Origin: Nocardia wallacei
Lineage (GTDB): Bacteria; Actinomycetota; Actinomycetes; Mycobacteriales; Mycobacteriaceae
DNA: 64,000 bases
Assembly: GCF_014466955.1 (NCBI RefSeq)
Contig: NZ_AP023396.1
Span: forward strand, 4,216,001 to 4,280,000
Direction of reading: 5' to 3'
Below, piece after piece: positions 17,228-25,763 of the stretch. The translations under genes and the position numbers were made by a program. Position 1 is the first letter of the stretch. Each line of letters begins with the position of its first letter. The notes below the pieces were generated by a model that ran no database searches, was not told the origin of the DNA, and saw only the letters and a list, made by a program, of their open reading frames with translations.

Positions 17228-18100
17228 TCAACGCATGCGAAGCGTCCGGTGACGCAACCCGCCGCGCAATTGACCAGCCAGCAGACCCAGCAGCAGCCCG
17301 CGTTCCTCGGCGGCGACACCGCGAGCCAGCGTCACACTCCACAGTTCCTTCAGTACGACCGGTAGCCGGATCTCGGGCAGACCGTAACCGGGGAAATCGG
17401 CATGCAGGCGCGCCAGCCCCAGCCCACGCGGGTATCCCTGCCGCAGCGCGGGCCGGAAGCCGTGCCGATAGCGGTAGGCGACGAGCGCGGCGGCCAGGTA
17501 ACCCACGCGATAGCCCGCCCGGTGCACCCGGAATCCGAATTCGACATCCTCGTTCGCCGGATAGGTGACATCGAGACCACCCACCTTCCGATAGACGGCG
17601 GCACGGCACGCCATACTGGCTCCGACAACCACCGGAGCGAGCACGCCCACGGGCTGGAAGGCGTCGGGCTCGGGTATATCCGCCGCGACGCGGGGGCCGC
17701 CCGGATTGAGCGAGCGGCCCTCGACCGCGCAACTCACCAGGTCGTATCCGGTTTCGAGGAACTCCACCAGCCTGCTGATCCAGTCGGGATATACCCGGTC
17801 GTCGTGATCACAGAACAGCAGGATCTCGCCGCTCGCCACCTCGGCACCTCGATTGCGGGCGAACGCGGCCCCACGTTTCTCCGCAGCGTGGAGATACCGC
17901 AGACCGAGCCGCTCTCGCAGCGGATGGCCCGCAAGATGTTCCGACAACGCGACCGGCGATCCGTTATCGGCGACAATCACCTCGAAACGCTCGCCATAAT
18001 CCTGCCGCCCGAGCGCACCCAGCTGAATGTCGAGAAAATTCACACCCGTGCCGGTGTCGATATAGGTAGGAATCACAACCGATACAGCGGGCATTGCCAT
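17228..18100 (-). CDS. Family 2 glycosyltransferase
   Basis: 290 residues of GT-A fold. The N-terminal VSVVIPTYIDTG, the nucleotide-binding 'VIVADNGSP', the metal-binding DHDD (within LLFCDHDDRVYPDW, about residue 96) and the acceptor-site ANEDVEFGFRVHRAGYR (about 180) are all visible. It should transfer a sugar from a nucleotide donor onto a lipid or polysaccharide at the inner membrane face, but it lies alone, with no capsule or LOS genes around it. ATG 18100 has a GAGAGGAAG ribosome site; ATG 18094 is an alternative. Confidence 0.9.
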   Translation of the reverse strand: MAMPAVSVVIPTYIDTGTGVNFLDIQLGALGRQDYGERFEVIVADNGSPVALSEHLAGHPLRERLGLRYLHAAEKRGAAFARNRGAEVASGEILLFCDHDDRVYPDWISRLVEFLETGYDLVSCAVEGRSLNPGGPRVAADIPEPDAFQPVGVLAPVVVGASMACRAAVYRKVGGLDVTYPANEDVEFGFRVHRAGYRVGYLAAALVAYRYRHGFRPALRQGYPRGLGLARLHADFPGYGLPEIRLPVVLKELWSVTLARGVAAEERGLLLGLLAGQLRGGLRHRTLRMR

Positions 18101-18320
18101 TCTGACACTTCCTCTCCCACGTGGAACGCGGCGAATCGACTATTCCGCCGCAGGGCACCGGTCGCATCGGTAGCCCGTCGGTAGTAGGTGGACAATACGC
18201 GAAGTGCCCCCGACCGTCGTGCACCAGAGATCGGGTTGGAGCTGGAGGAGAAATGCTCAGGGCTTGAATCTGACGTCAGGTCGGTTTCTACGGTGGATGA
18301 TGTACCCAGAGCAGGGCGGT

Positions 18321-18419
18321 ATGCGGGCGACAGGCCGAGACGAATTCACCGAGTTGCTCGACACGGCGCGTATTACCCGCAAATTCGACAGCGACTTCCG
18401 CACTGTACCGCCCCGAATT
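18321..18419 (+). pseudogene. Truncated nitroreductase-like N terminus
   Basis: From the ATG at 18321 the frame reads FTELLDTARITRKFDSDFRT then VPPRIL, closely resembling the opening of nitroreductase-family proteins (F..L...R..RKF.....VPP..L). After about 33 codons the match ends exactly where the 3' end of the convergent membrane protein gene begins. It appears that the body of the gene was lost when the neighbouring gene came to lie here. Confidence 0.4.
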
Positions 18420-19199
18420 CTATGCGGAGTCCGCTGCCTTCTCGTCGATCCACTCGTTGATCATCCAGGCGTTCACCACGGCGGGCAGGACGAAGAACGC
18501 GATGAGGTTGCCGCCCATGCAGATCACGCCGTCCACCGCGTTGAACGGTCCGGTCAGCACGAAGAATCCGGTGGCCAGCGACAGATTCAGCACCAGGCAC
18601 ACCAGCACGGTGGCGGTCAGCCAGCCCGGAAACAGCCCGGCGCCCTTGGCGATCGCGTACATCGCCCACAGGTAGGGCACGCCGAGCAGGCCCAGCGGCG
18701 CGGCCGTCACCAGCACCGCCACATGCAGCGCGGCGAGCACCTCGTCGGAGACCTCGTCACTGAGCAGCGGCAAGGCCGCGAAAAGCCCGACCATGACGGC
18801 GAATACGGCGTAGAAGATGGTCTCGGTGGTCCACAGCAGCCGGCTCAGATACCGGCGCGGGCTGGTGTCGGCCTCGACCAGGCGACTGGTGAGGACGGCC
18901 GAGAACCACACCACGTACACCATGGCGCAGGCGGCGACGAAGGCCGCGGCACGCAACAGCGGGTTGTAGTCGTCGAAGAACTCCCCCACCTCGCCCGGCT
19001 CGGTGCCCCGCGGCATCCGGACGACGATGACTACGAGCCCGATCACGCTGAGCGAGAAGGCAATAGCCCAGGCCACCGCGTACACGAGGCGATGAACGGT
19101 CCGCGCTCCCCACCGCGATACCGCGGTGCGAGCGAGCCGCCCCATCGTCTCGGTGCCGGGCAGTACGGGCGCGGCGCCGATGAATTGTGCTGAGCCCAT
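18420..19199 (-). CDS. Polytopic membrane protein of unknown function
   Basis: 259 residues with about six hydrophobic segments (approximately 38-60, 84-104, 126-146, 155-178, 190-212 and 215-240). A DDYNP motif follows helix 1 and the C terminus is acidic (NEWIDEKAADSA). No recognised family. It is divergent from the Hsp70-like operon that begins at 19.3-19.4 kb, with an intergenic region that contains a direct repeat, so a regulatory or functional link is possible. Confidence 0.75.
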   Translation of the reverse strand: MGSAQFIGAAPVLPGTETMGRLARTAVSRWGARTVHRLVYAVAWAIAFSLSVIGLVVIVVRMPRGTEPGEVGEFFDDYNPLLRAAAFVAACAMVYVVWFSAVLTSRLVEADTSPRRYLSRLLWTTETIFYAVFAVMVGLFAALPLLSDEVSDEVLAALHVAVLVTAAPLGLLGVPYLWAMYAIAKGAGLFPGWLTATVLVCLVLNLSLATGFFVLTGPFNAVDGVICMGGNLIAFFVLPAVVNAWMINEWIDEKAADSA

Positions 19200-19237
19200 A
19201 GCGAATATCTCCCCGGCCGTCGACGCATCCGCACGTC

Positions 19238-19257
19238 ACTGGTACGGACTGGTACCG
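19238..19257. promoter_or_regulatory. Tandem 10-bp direct repeat between divergent promoters
   Basis: ACTGGTACGG at 19238-19247 is followed immediately by ACTGGTACCG at 19248-19257. A 10-bp period puts both copies on the same DNA face, as expected for two adjacent protein-binding half sites. It sits 39 bases upstream of the membrane protein start and upstream of the Hsp70-like operon. Confidence 0.35.
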
Positions 19258-19421
19258 ATGAAAGATGAGAATAGGCCGCACACTCGTCCCGGTCAATGGA
19301 CGCTCCGGCCACCGGGCACTACTACCGCGGCACGGCGCTCCGGGACCGGTCCCGGGCGTGCGCGCTTACCGTCGCCTATCGGTTGGCGCAGGCAGGTGCG
19401 AGTCCGGGCGAGGAGAGCGGT

Positions 19422-21494
19422 GTGGATGCGGCGGTGGCCCGATTGCGGGAGGTCTCCGGGCGGGATCTGTATCGGCACAACGCTTTCCGCGTGACCGGGA
19501 TCGCGACCGACGCCGACCGGGCGACGGTGCGGCAGCGGCGGCAGCTGGTGGTCGCGGCCGTCGCCGCCGGAGCCGATATCGACCTCGGACACGGCCGGGC
19601 GGTCACCGAATCACAGGTGCGCATGGCGTTCGATGTGCTGCTGGGCGATCCGCGGCGGCGGCTCGCCGACGAGGTGTTCTGGCTGTGGGGTCGTTCGGTC
19701 GCACGCTGCGGCTGTGCCCCGCGAGTGCACCACGATCACGATGCCGCGGTGCGCGCGCACAGCGCCGCGCTGGACGCGGAGGACGACCCGGACGCACCCG
19801 CGGCGCGAGTGGCCGAATTGTGGGCGCGCGCGGGGCGGCACTGGCGGCTGACGTTGCGGCGCACCGATTTCTGGGACCATCTCCGGCATCGCGTCGGTTC
19901 CCTGAACGACCGCGCGCTGGATCTCTCGACGGTCGAGGCGATCCGCGGCGCGGTCCCGGCAACCCTGGTGAAACCCCTTGTCGAATTGGCGATGTCGCTT
20001 CCGGACCCGGCCCGGCCGATCGGTATCGCCCGGAAGTGGCCGGTGCCCGAGCCGGTCGTGGACGATCTACTCGAGCAGGCGGCCGAGCCGCTGTGCGGGC
20101 GGCTCGACACGATGCTCGACGAGGCGTTCGACCTGCTGCGGAACAACGAATTCGTCGGCGCGGCAACATGTGCCGAGCAGCTGCTGCCGGATCTGCGGCG
20201 CTTGCGATCCGTGCTGCCCGCGCAGCGGTTCCGCCGCACGAGCACCCTGTGTGATCAGACGGCCGTCGTGTTGAACAACTGCGCCCTGGCGGTGGCCGAC
20301 CGGGCGGACGAGGCGCAGCTCGACCGGGCGGATGGCTGGCTGCTGAGCGCCCTGGAACTGGCGGTCGACGCCGAGACCACGACCGCGATCTCGGCGAACC
20401 GCACCGTCCTGAGCGCGGCGCGCGAGCGTGCCGAACGGCGACGGCACGACGAGCGGCGGCGCGCCGAGCGACGAGAGCGGGAACGGCGGCAGTGGCAGGA
20501 GATCGAACAGGAACGGCAGCGGCGGCGGGAACGGCGCGCCCGGCAGCGGCGGACCGTAATCGCCACGCTCGCCGCGACTCTCGCGCGCAGTCGCGCGAAC
20601 CTGTATCTACTGTCCTTCGCGGCGATGGGGACGCGCCGCACGCTGGTCACGGTGGCCGCGGGCGCGCTGTTCATGCTCGGTGTGGTGGGGCTGGCGGTGT
20701 GGCAGACCGCGAGCGCGCAGGAGACGGCCATGGTGTGGGCGGCGCGGGTGTCTGCCAATGCCCCGGTGGGCCGGTGCATCGGGCAGGAGTCGGACTGGTC
20801 GGCGACCACCACGGTGCGCCTCACCGACTGCGACCGTCCGCACTGGGGCGAGATACTCGGCTATCCGCGGCTGGCGCCGTCGCCGTCACCGTACCCGGGC
20901 GACGACCAAGTGGTCGCCCTGGCGCGATTCCGGTGCGGGCTGCAATTGTCGAGCCAGGGCCTGTCCCCCGCGATCTTCGAGAGTTCCCGCATCGACCCGG
21001 ACGCGCGGGTGTGGAACACCGGCGACACGCGGTTCGAGAACTACGCGACCTGCGTGGTGCACCGCCGCGACGGCGCGCCGATTTCCGGTGGGCCGCTGGT
21101 GGATCCGGAGCGGCAGCTACCTCCTTCGCTGCGGATGAGCCTGTACACCGACGCGATCGCCACGAATCCACCGGTGGGCAGCTGCGTCGCCGAGGAACGA
21201 GAATTCACCGCCTCGGTGAAGGACGTCACGATGGTGGATTGCGAGGTCCCGCACTGGGCCGAGGTGGTCGGCTACCCGGTGCTGTACGAGCCGGGCACGC
21301 CGTGGCCCGGAGACGCCGCGACGCAGGAAACGGCGAAATCGGCGTGCCTGCGCCTCGCGGCGCTGCCGAAGGATTTCCGATTGCAAGTCGTCGCGCCCGC
21401 GGGCGACTGGTGGAACCTGTCCGGCACGCGCAAGTACGCCACCTGCCTGGCACAACGCATCGACGGGCGGAAGTTCGACGGAGGCGTGCGATGA
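19422..21494 (+). CDS. J-like/transmembrane protein with two tandem septum-formation-like external domains
   Basis: 690 residues from GTG 19422, which follows GAGGAG by 6 bases; an in-frame ATG at 19296 would add 42 residues. Residues about 11-93 resemble an actinobacterial J-domain-like module (RDLYRHNAFRVTG ... AFDVLLGDPRRRLADEVFWL), but the HPD tripeptide needed to stimulate Hsp70 is replaced by Gly-Ala-Asp. A helical region follows, then a highly charged Arg/Glu coiled coil (about 332-376), one TM helix (about 408-428), and two external repeats (about 447-548 and 583-678). Each repeat has four matching cysteines and a DCxxPHWxExxGYP motif like Septum_form domains. First gene of a four-gene operon; ATGA overlap with the next. 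Confidence 0.8.
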   Translation: MDAAVARLREVSGRDLYRHNAFRVTGIATDADRATVRQRRQLVVAAVAAGADIDLGHGRAVTESQVRMAFDVLLGDPRRRLADEVFWLWGRSVARCGCAPRVHHDHDAAVRAHSAALDAEDDPDAPAARVAELWARAGRHWRLTLRRTDFWDHLRHRVGSLNDRALDLSTVEAIRGAVPATLVKPLVELAMSLPDPARPIGIARKWPVPEPVVDDLLEQAAEPLCGRLDTMLDEAFDLLRNNEFVGAATCAEQLLPDLRRLRSVLPAQRFRRTSTLCDQTAVVLNNCALAVADRADEAQLDRADGWLLSALELAVDAETTTAISANRTVLSAARERAERRRHDERRRAERRERERRQWQEIEQERQRRRERRARQRRTVIATLAATLARSRANLYLLSFAAMGTRRTLVTVAAGALFMLGVVGLAVWQTASAQETAMVWAARVSANAPVGRCIGQESDWSATTTVRLTDCDRPHWGEILGYPRLAPSPSPYPGDDQVVALARFRCGLQLSSQGLSPAIFESSRIDPDARVWNTGDTRFENYATCVVHRRDGAPISGGPLVDPERQLPPSLRMSLYTDAIATNPPVGSCVAEEREFTASVKDVTMVDCEVPHWAEVVGYPVLYEPGTPWPGDAATQETAKSACLRLAALPKDFRLQVVAPAGDWWNLSGTRKYATCLAQRIDGRKFDGGVR

Positions 21495-22015
21495 GCAGAA
21501 TCGGACGGGAATTGCGCCAGCGGAGGTACCACCGCGCCTTCCGCATCGCGCCACCGGACTGGGACGAGCGCGGCCGTCGGCAACTACAGCAGCTGCTGTC
21601 CGAATTCCCCTGCGCCGACGATAATTCCGATTCGCCCCCACCGCTCGACGAGCACGCCCTCGCCGAGGCCGCGACCAGCCTGTGGCGGGCAGAACGCAAA
21701 CTGCGGTCCGACAGCGGGGATCCCGCCGCCCGCGCTCGGCAGGCGCGCCGCTATCTGGACCGCACCCGGCAGGCACTGACCGGCGCCGGACTGGTCGTCC
21801 ACGATCACGACGGCGACGCGTTCCACCCCGGCCGTTCCCTGGACGTGCTCGCGTTCCAGGACGATCCGGCGCTCACGGCCGAAACAGTGATCCAAACCGT
21901 CCGTCCCACAGTCTATTTCCGCGACCGGCGCATCCAAACCGGGCAGGTGATCGTCGGCTGCCCGGCCGAGGACGGTTCCGGCGCGGCCGAGCACGATGGA
22001 GGAAACCGTGAGTGA
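21491..22015 (+). CDS. GrpE-like nucleotide-exchange protein
   Basis: 174 residues. The first 110 are charged and helical with an RQARRYLDRTRQAL segment; the C-terminal part follows the GrpE beta-domain pattern: GLVVHDHDGDAFHPGRSLDV, then ETVIQTVRPTVYFRDRRIQT and GQVIVG, matching the GrpE order 'G.....G..FDP..H.A....... .T V.....GY...R.LRPA.V.V'. GrpE releases ADP from Hsp70. It starts within the stop codon of the J-like gene and its stop overlaps the Hsp70 start by 8 bases, so translation of the three is coupled. Classification rests on this C-terminal match and on context. Confidence 0.68.
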   Translation: MSRIGRELRQRRYHRAFRIAPPDWDERGRRQLQQLLSEFPCADDNSDSPPPLDEHALAEAATSLWRAERKLRSDSGDPAARARQARRYLDRTRQALTGAGLVVHDHDGDAFHPGRSLDVLAFQDDPALTAETVIQTVRPTVYFRDRRIQTGQVIVGCPAEDGSGAAEHDGGNRE

Positions 22016-24506
22016 GCCCGCACCGAACAGCGACACCATCGACGTGGGGATCGACCTCGGCACCACCAACAGCGCCGTCGCGGTCGCCGCGGACGGTGAC
22101 GCGGCCGTGGTCAAGAACAACGAGAACGTCGAGATCACCCCGTCGGCGGTGTGGATTCCGCGCCGCGATCTGGTGTACGTCGGCGACCGAGCGCGCAAAC
22201 GCGCCGAATCCGACCCGCGGAACACGGCATCGGAATTCAAACAGATGATGGGTTACGACGGCGCCGCCTGGCACTTCACCAAGGCAGGCATCTCGCTGAC
22301 ACCGCAGCAGCTGTCGGCGGAGATCCTGAAAACCTTGCGCCAGAACGTCGCTCGCGCGCGGGGCGAGGCGCCCGATGTCGCGGTGATCACGGTCCCGGCG
22401 GCGTTCGCGCTCAACCAGCGCAACGCCACCCTGCACGCGGCCGAACTCGCCGGCCTGGGCCGGGACTGCCCGCTGATCCAGGAACCGACGGCCGCCGCGT
22501 TCGCCTACGCCCTGCACGAGGGCACCGGCCGCGGGTACTGGCTGGTCTTCGACTTCGGCGGCGGCACCTTCGACGCCGCGGTGGTGGATCGCGGCGACGA
22601 CGAACTGCGGGTTCTGACCCACGCCGGCGACCGGAGCCTGGGCGGCAAGGACATCGACTGGGCGCTGGTCGAGCACGTCCTCGCCCCGGCCGTGGCGCGG
22701 CAGTTCGGGTTCGATGATTTCGACCGCGGCAATCGCCGCTTCAGCGGCGTCTTCGGCAGCCTGAAGGCCCTCGCCGAGCAGGCGAAAATCGACCTCTCCC
22801 AGCACGATTCGACCGATCTGCTGGCCGAGCTCAATGTCGACGGCCGCCTCGACGGCCGCGAGGAGATGCTCGAGCTCACCGTGCGCCGCGAGGAACTCGA
22901 CGCGCTCGCCGAGCCCTTCTACACTCGCGCGATCAATCTCGCGCGCACCGCGATCTCCGAGGCCGCCCTCACCGCGGGACGGATCGACCGGGTGTTGCTG
23001 GTCGGCGGCACCACGCTGGCTCCCGGGCTGCGGGAGCGGCTGGCCGACCCGCGGCACGGGCTCGGCATCGCACTCGACTTCAGCGCCGACCCGACCACCG
23101 TGGTGGCGCGGGGCGCCGCCCTGTTCGCCGCCACCGTCCGCCGTCCCCGCCGGGCAGCGCACACGGCGCGCGCGAACGGCTTCGCGCTCGAGCTGACCCA
23201 CGAACCGTCGGTGACCACCACCACCGCCGTGGTCGCCGGGCGGGTGCGGGGCACGGCGGCGGGCGGCTGGCCCGATTATTCGGTGACACTGAGCAATCCG
23301 GAATCGGCGGTGCCGTTCCGGTCGGCGCGCATCCCGCTCAACGGCAACGGCGCCTTCAGCACGATGGTCGACCTCGATGCCCACCGGACCTCGCGGTTCC
23401 GGGTCGAACTCACCGACGCCGCCGGCACGCCCTGCGCGCTCGAACCGGACACCTTCACGCTGACCCATCGGGCCGGTCCCGAGCTCGGCGGCGTCCGGCT
23501 CGCCGATTCGCTGGGTGTGCAACGCGCCGACGAGGGGTTCACGGTGCTGTTGCGCAAGGGCGCGACGCTGCCCGCCACCGTGCACAAGCAGTTCAAGACC
23601 TCCGACGCCCTGCGGCGTGCGGACCTCGACAGCGTCTTGCGCATCCCGATCGCCGAGGGCGAGCGCAGCCGGGGCGAACGCAACCGGCGGGTGGGAATGC
23701 TCGAGATCAGGTCCGCCGACATCCACGTCGACCTGCCCGCCGGCAGCGACGTGGACGTCACCTTCGAAGTCGACACGTCGGGCATGGTCACCGCGGTGGC
23801 CGACCTGCCGGGCGCCGACATCCAGACCGAGGCGGTCATCGATCTCACCGCCCTCGCCCCGCCCACGCACCGGGATCTGGCCGCCCAACTCCGCGAGGCC
23901 GAACAGCGACTGTCGCTGCTGCCCGACCACTCCCGGATGCCGGCGCGGGCCGCCCGGGTGCGCGGCCGGATCGACGAGGAGGACACGGTCGCCTCCGCGC
24001 GCGAGAAGGTCGATGCCGCCGCGGCCGATCCCGCCGCCGCGGTCGCCGCCGAGGACCGGCTCCGGGATCTGCACGCCGCCCTCGACGACATCACCGACGC
24101 CCTCGCGGTCCCCGAACTCGTCCGCGACCTGGAATCCACCCTCGCCGAGATCTCGACGCTGGTCGACCAGACGGGCGACGCCGAGGATCGCCGCAGCTGT
24201 GCCGAACTGCGGGCGCGGGCCGACGAGGCCGTACGGGCACACGATCCGGTCGCCCTGCGCCGCCAGCTCGACCGCGCCACGGAACTGCATATCGACCTGC
24301 TGCGCCGCCGACCCGAATTCCCCCTGCTGGTGTTTCACGCGCTGCAGAGCCAGCTCCAGGCGACGCCCGCCGCCGGGCCACTGCTGCGCGAGGGCGGGCG
24401 GGCCGCGGATCGCGGGGACATGCGGGCCCTGATCTCGGTGAACCATCGCCTGCGCGCGCTGTTGCCCGCGGACATCCGCACCAGTTCGATCGGAATTGTC
24501 GAATGA
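22008..24506 (+). CDS. Hsp70-family chaperone with an inserted beta-rich domain
   Basis: 832 residues. The ATPase domain is complete: IDVGIDLGTTNSAVAV (11-26), IQEPTAAAFAYAL, the phosphate-2 loop VFDFGGGTFDAAVVD (180-194) and adenosine motif RVLLVGGTTLAPGL (328-341). Instead of the usual DVLLLDV linker, an extra beta-rich stretch follows (about 394-490, VVAGRVRGTAAGGWPDYSV onward). Then comes an SBD-beta-like region (about 495-600: FTVLLRKGATLPATVHKQF, DVDVTFEVDTSGMV) and a long helical C terminus. GTG 22008 is chosen because GGAGG just upstream is a good ribosome site; ATG 21996 would overlap that site. It is clearly distinct from housekeeping DnaK. Start overlaps the GrpE-like gene; the next gene begins in its stop. 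Confidence 0.9.
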   Translation: MSEPAPNSDTIDVGIDLGTTNSAVAVAADGDAAVVKNNENVEITPSAVWIPRRDLVYVGDRARKRAESDPRNTASEFKQMMGYDGAAWHFTKAGISLTPQQLSAEILKTLRQNVARARGEAPDVAVITVPAAFALNQRNATLHAAELAGLGRDCPLIQEPTAAAFAYALHEGTGRGYWLVFDFGGGTFDAAVVDRGDDELRVLTHAGDRSLGGKDIDWALVEHVLAPAVARQFGFDDFDRGNRRFSGVFGSLKALAEQAKIDLSQHDSTDLLAELNVDGRLDGREEMLELTVRREELDALAEPFYTRAINLARTAISEAALTAGRIDRVLLVGGTTLAPGLRERLADPRHGLGIALDFSADPTTVVARGAALFAATVRRPRRAAHTARANGFALELTHEPSVTTTTAVVAGRVRGTAAGGWPDYSVTLSNPESAVPFRSARIPLNGNGAFSTMVDLDAHRTSRFRVELTDAAGTPCALEPDTFTLTHRAGPELGGVRLADSLGVQRADEGFTVLLRKGATLPATVHKQFKTSDALRRADLDSVLRIPIAEGERSRGERNRRVGMLEIRSADIHVDLPAGSDVDVTFEVDTSGMVTAVADLPGADIQTEAVIDLTALAPPTHRDLAAQLREAEQRLSLLPDHSRMPARAARVRGRIDEEDTVASAREKVDAAAADPAAAVAAEDRLRDLHAALDDITDALAVPELVRDLESTLAEISTLVDQTGDAEDRRSCAELRARADEAVRAHDPVALRRQLDRATELHIDLLRRRPEFPLLVFHALQSQLQATPAAGPLLREGGRAADRGDMRALISVNHRLRALLPADIRTSSIGIVE

Positions 24507-25375
24507 CGTCGGCCGATGCCACCGTGGCCCGGCGGCTGGCGGTCGCCCGAGCCGCCGATGCCGCCCGCGCGGGGCGTCTCGACGCTGCCGCACGACTGCT
24601 CGACGATCTCGGCGACGCCGCGGGTGACGTTGCCGTGCTCGACCTGCGGGCCCGCGTCCACGCCCAGAACGGCGACCTCGCGGCGGCCGACCGGTGCTGG
24701 GCCCGCGTCCTGGCTGCGGCGCCCGAGTACGAGCCCGCGCACATCGGTCGCGCGGTCATCGCCCGAATCGATCAGGGCCGCACGCCGATCCGACCGCGGC
24801 TGCGACCACACCCGGTCATCGCCGGGGTCGTGGCGGTCGCGGTGGTCACCGCGGCCGGCGGGTGGTTTCTGGCCGAGACGCGGTCGGATGTCCGCGCGGT
24901 GTCCGTCGCACCGGAATCGAGAACTCCCGCGCCGCAACGGCAATCGGACGCTCCGATCACCGACGACGTGGACCGCGATCTCGACGCGATCGCCGCGGCG
25001 GCCTCCGTGCCCGGCGCGACGGCCGCCCGCCGCGCCGACCGGGTCGAGGTCGTCCTCGACGCCGGAGCCTTCGAGTCCGGGACCGAGATCACCACCGCCG
25101 CGGCGGATCTGCTCACCGAAATCGGTGCGCGCACAGCGGCATTGCCGGTGTCGGCCACGGTGGTCGGGCACACGGTCGCCGTCGCGGGCGGCCCGCAGAC
25201 CGGCGGCTCCACCGTCGGATGGCAACGCGCCGCCGTCGCCGCGGCCTACCTCGCCGCGGGCAGCGGACGCCCCTTCACCGCGTTCACCCTCGCCTGCGCC
25301 GACCAGCGCGACGCCCCGCATCCCGAGCCCGCGCGCAACCGCACCGTCACCGTGCAGCTGCGGCCGGAATCGTGA
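24503..25375 (+). CDS. TPR-transmembrane-OmpA-like protein
   Basis: 290 residues. The N-terminal cytosolic part (about 5-90) has two or more TPR-like helix pairs (AARAGRLDAAARLLDDLG, HAQNGDLAAADRCWARVLAA). A TM helix follows (about 102-124, PVIAGVVAVAVVTAAGGWFL), then an external domain. Its end (GWQRAAVAAAYLAAGSG ... PEPARNRTVTVQL) matches OmpA-like peptidoglycan-associated domains, which end with ARNRRVEI. The gene starts in the Hsp70 stop codon (ATGA), so it is the fourth member of the operon. The TPR part could bind the chaperone while the outer part contacts the wall; that is inference. Confidence 0.75.
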   Translation: MTSADATVARRLAVARAADAARAGRLDAAARLLDDLGDAAGDVAVLDLRARVHAQNGDLAAADRCWARVLAAAPEYEPAHIGRAVIARIDQGRTPIRPRLRPHPVIAGVVAVAVVTAAGGWFLAETRSDVRAVSVAPESRTPAPQRQSDAPITDDVDRDLDAIAAAASVPGATAARRADRVEVVLDAGAFESGTEITTAAADLLTEIGARTAALPVSATVVGHTVAVAGGPQTGGSTVGWQRAAVAAAYLAAGSGRPFTAFTLACADQRDAPHPEPARNRTVTVQLRPES

Positions 25376-25394
25376 CGGGATACGTCCGCAGCAC

Positions 25395-25763
25395 CTAGCC
25401 CCAGTTGGCAGCGAGAGTGAGGCAGAACGGGTGGCCGCTCGGATCGAGCAGCACCCGCCAGCTGTCGCCCGGCTGGAACTCCGGCACTGTAGCGCCCAGT
25501 TCGACCAGTTGCTTACTGGCCATCTCGAGGTCGTCGACCGCCAGATCCAGGTGAAACTGCTTGGTGCCGTGCTCGTTCGGCCAGGCGGGCGCCTGATAAT
25601 CCGGGACGGTGCCGAACCCGAGCGCGTGATCCGGACCGGTGAGCATGGCGTACTCGTCCTGGGCGTGGGCGATCTCCCAACCGAGCGCCGCCGCCCAGAA
25701 CTCCGCGTCCCGCCGTGCGTCGGAGCTGTCGAGAGTGAGCATCTTCAACGTAGCAACTGCCAT
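25395..25763 (-). CDS. VOC-family (glyoxalase-fold) protein
   Basis: 122 residues covering one glyoxalase-type module pair: LTLDSSDARRDAEFWAAALG near the N terminus, then KQFHLDLAVDDLEMASKQLV and a C-terminal LLDPSGHPFCLT, the usual 'DP.GH..CL' ending of this group. The His in QFHLDLAV is at the family's metal position. Related proteins include bleomycin-resistance-like binders and dioxygenases; substrate unknown. ATG 25763 chosen over one six codons upstream. Convergent with the Hsp70 operon, 19 bases apart. Confidence 0.87.
   Translation of the reverse strand: MAVATLKMLTLDSSDARRDAEFWAAALGWEIAHAQDEYAMLTGPDHALGFGTVPDYQAPAWPNEHGTKQFHLDLAVDDLEMASKQLVELGATVPEFQPGDSWRVLLDPSGHPFCLTLAANWG

Noticed and set aside
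21873..24593. Very long open frame antisense to the Hsp70 gene (about 900 codons)
   Set aside because: It mirrors the third-position G/C bias of the real gene, is Arg/Gly/Ala-rich without domains, and the plus-strand frame has clear Hsp70 motifs.
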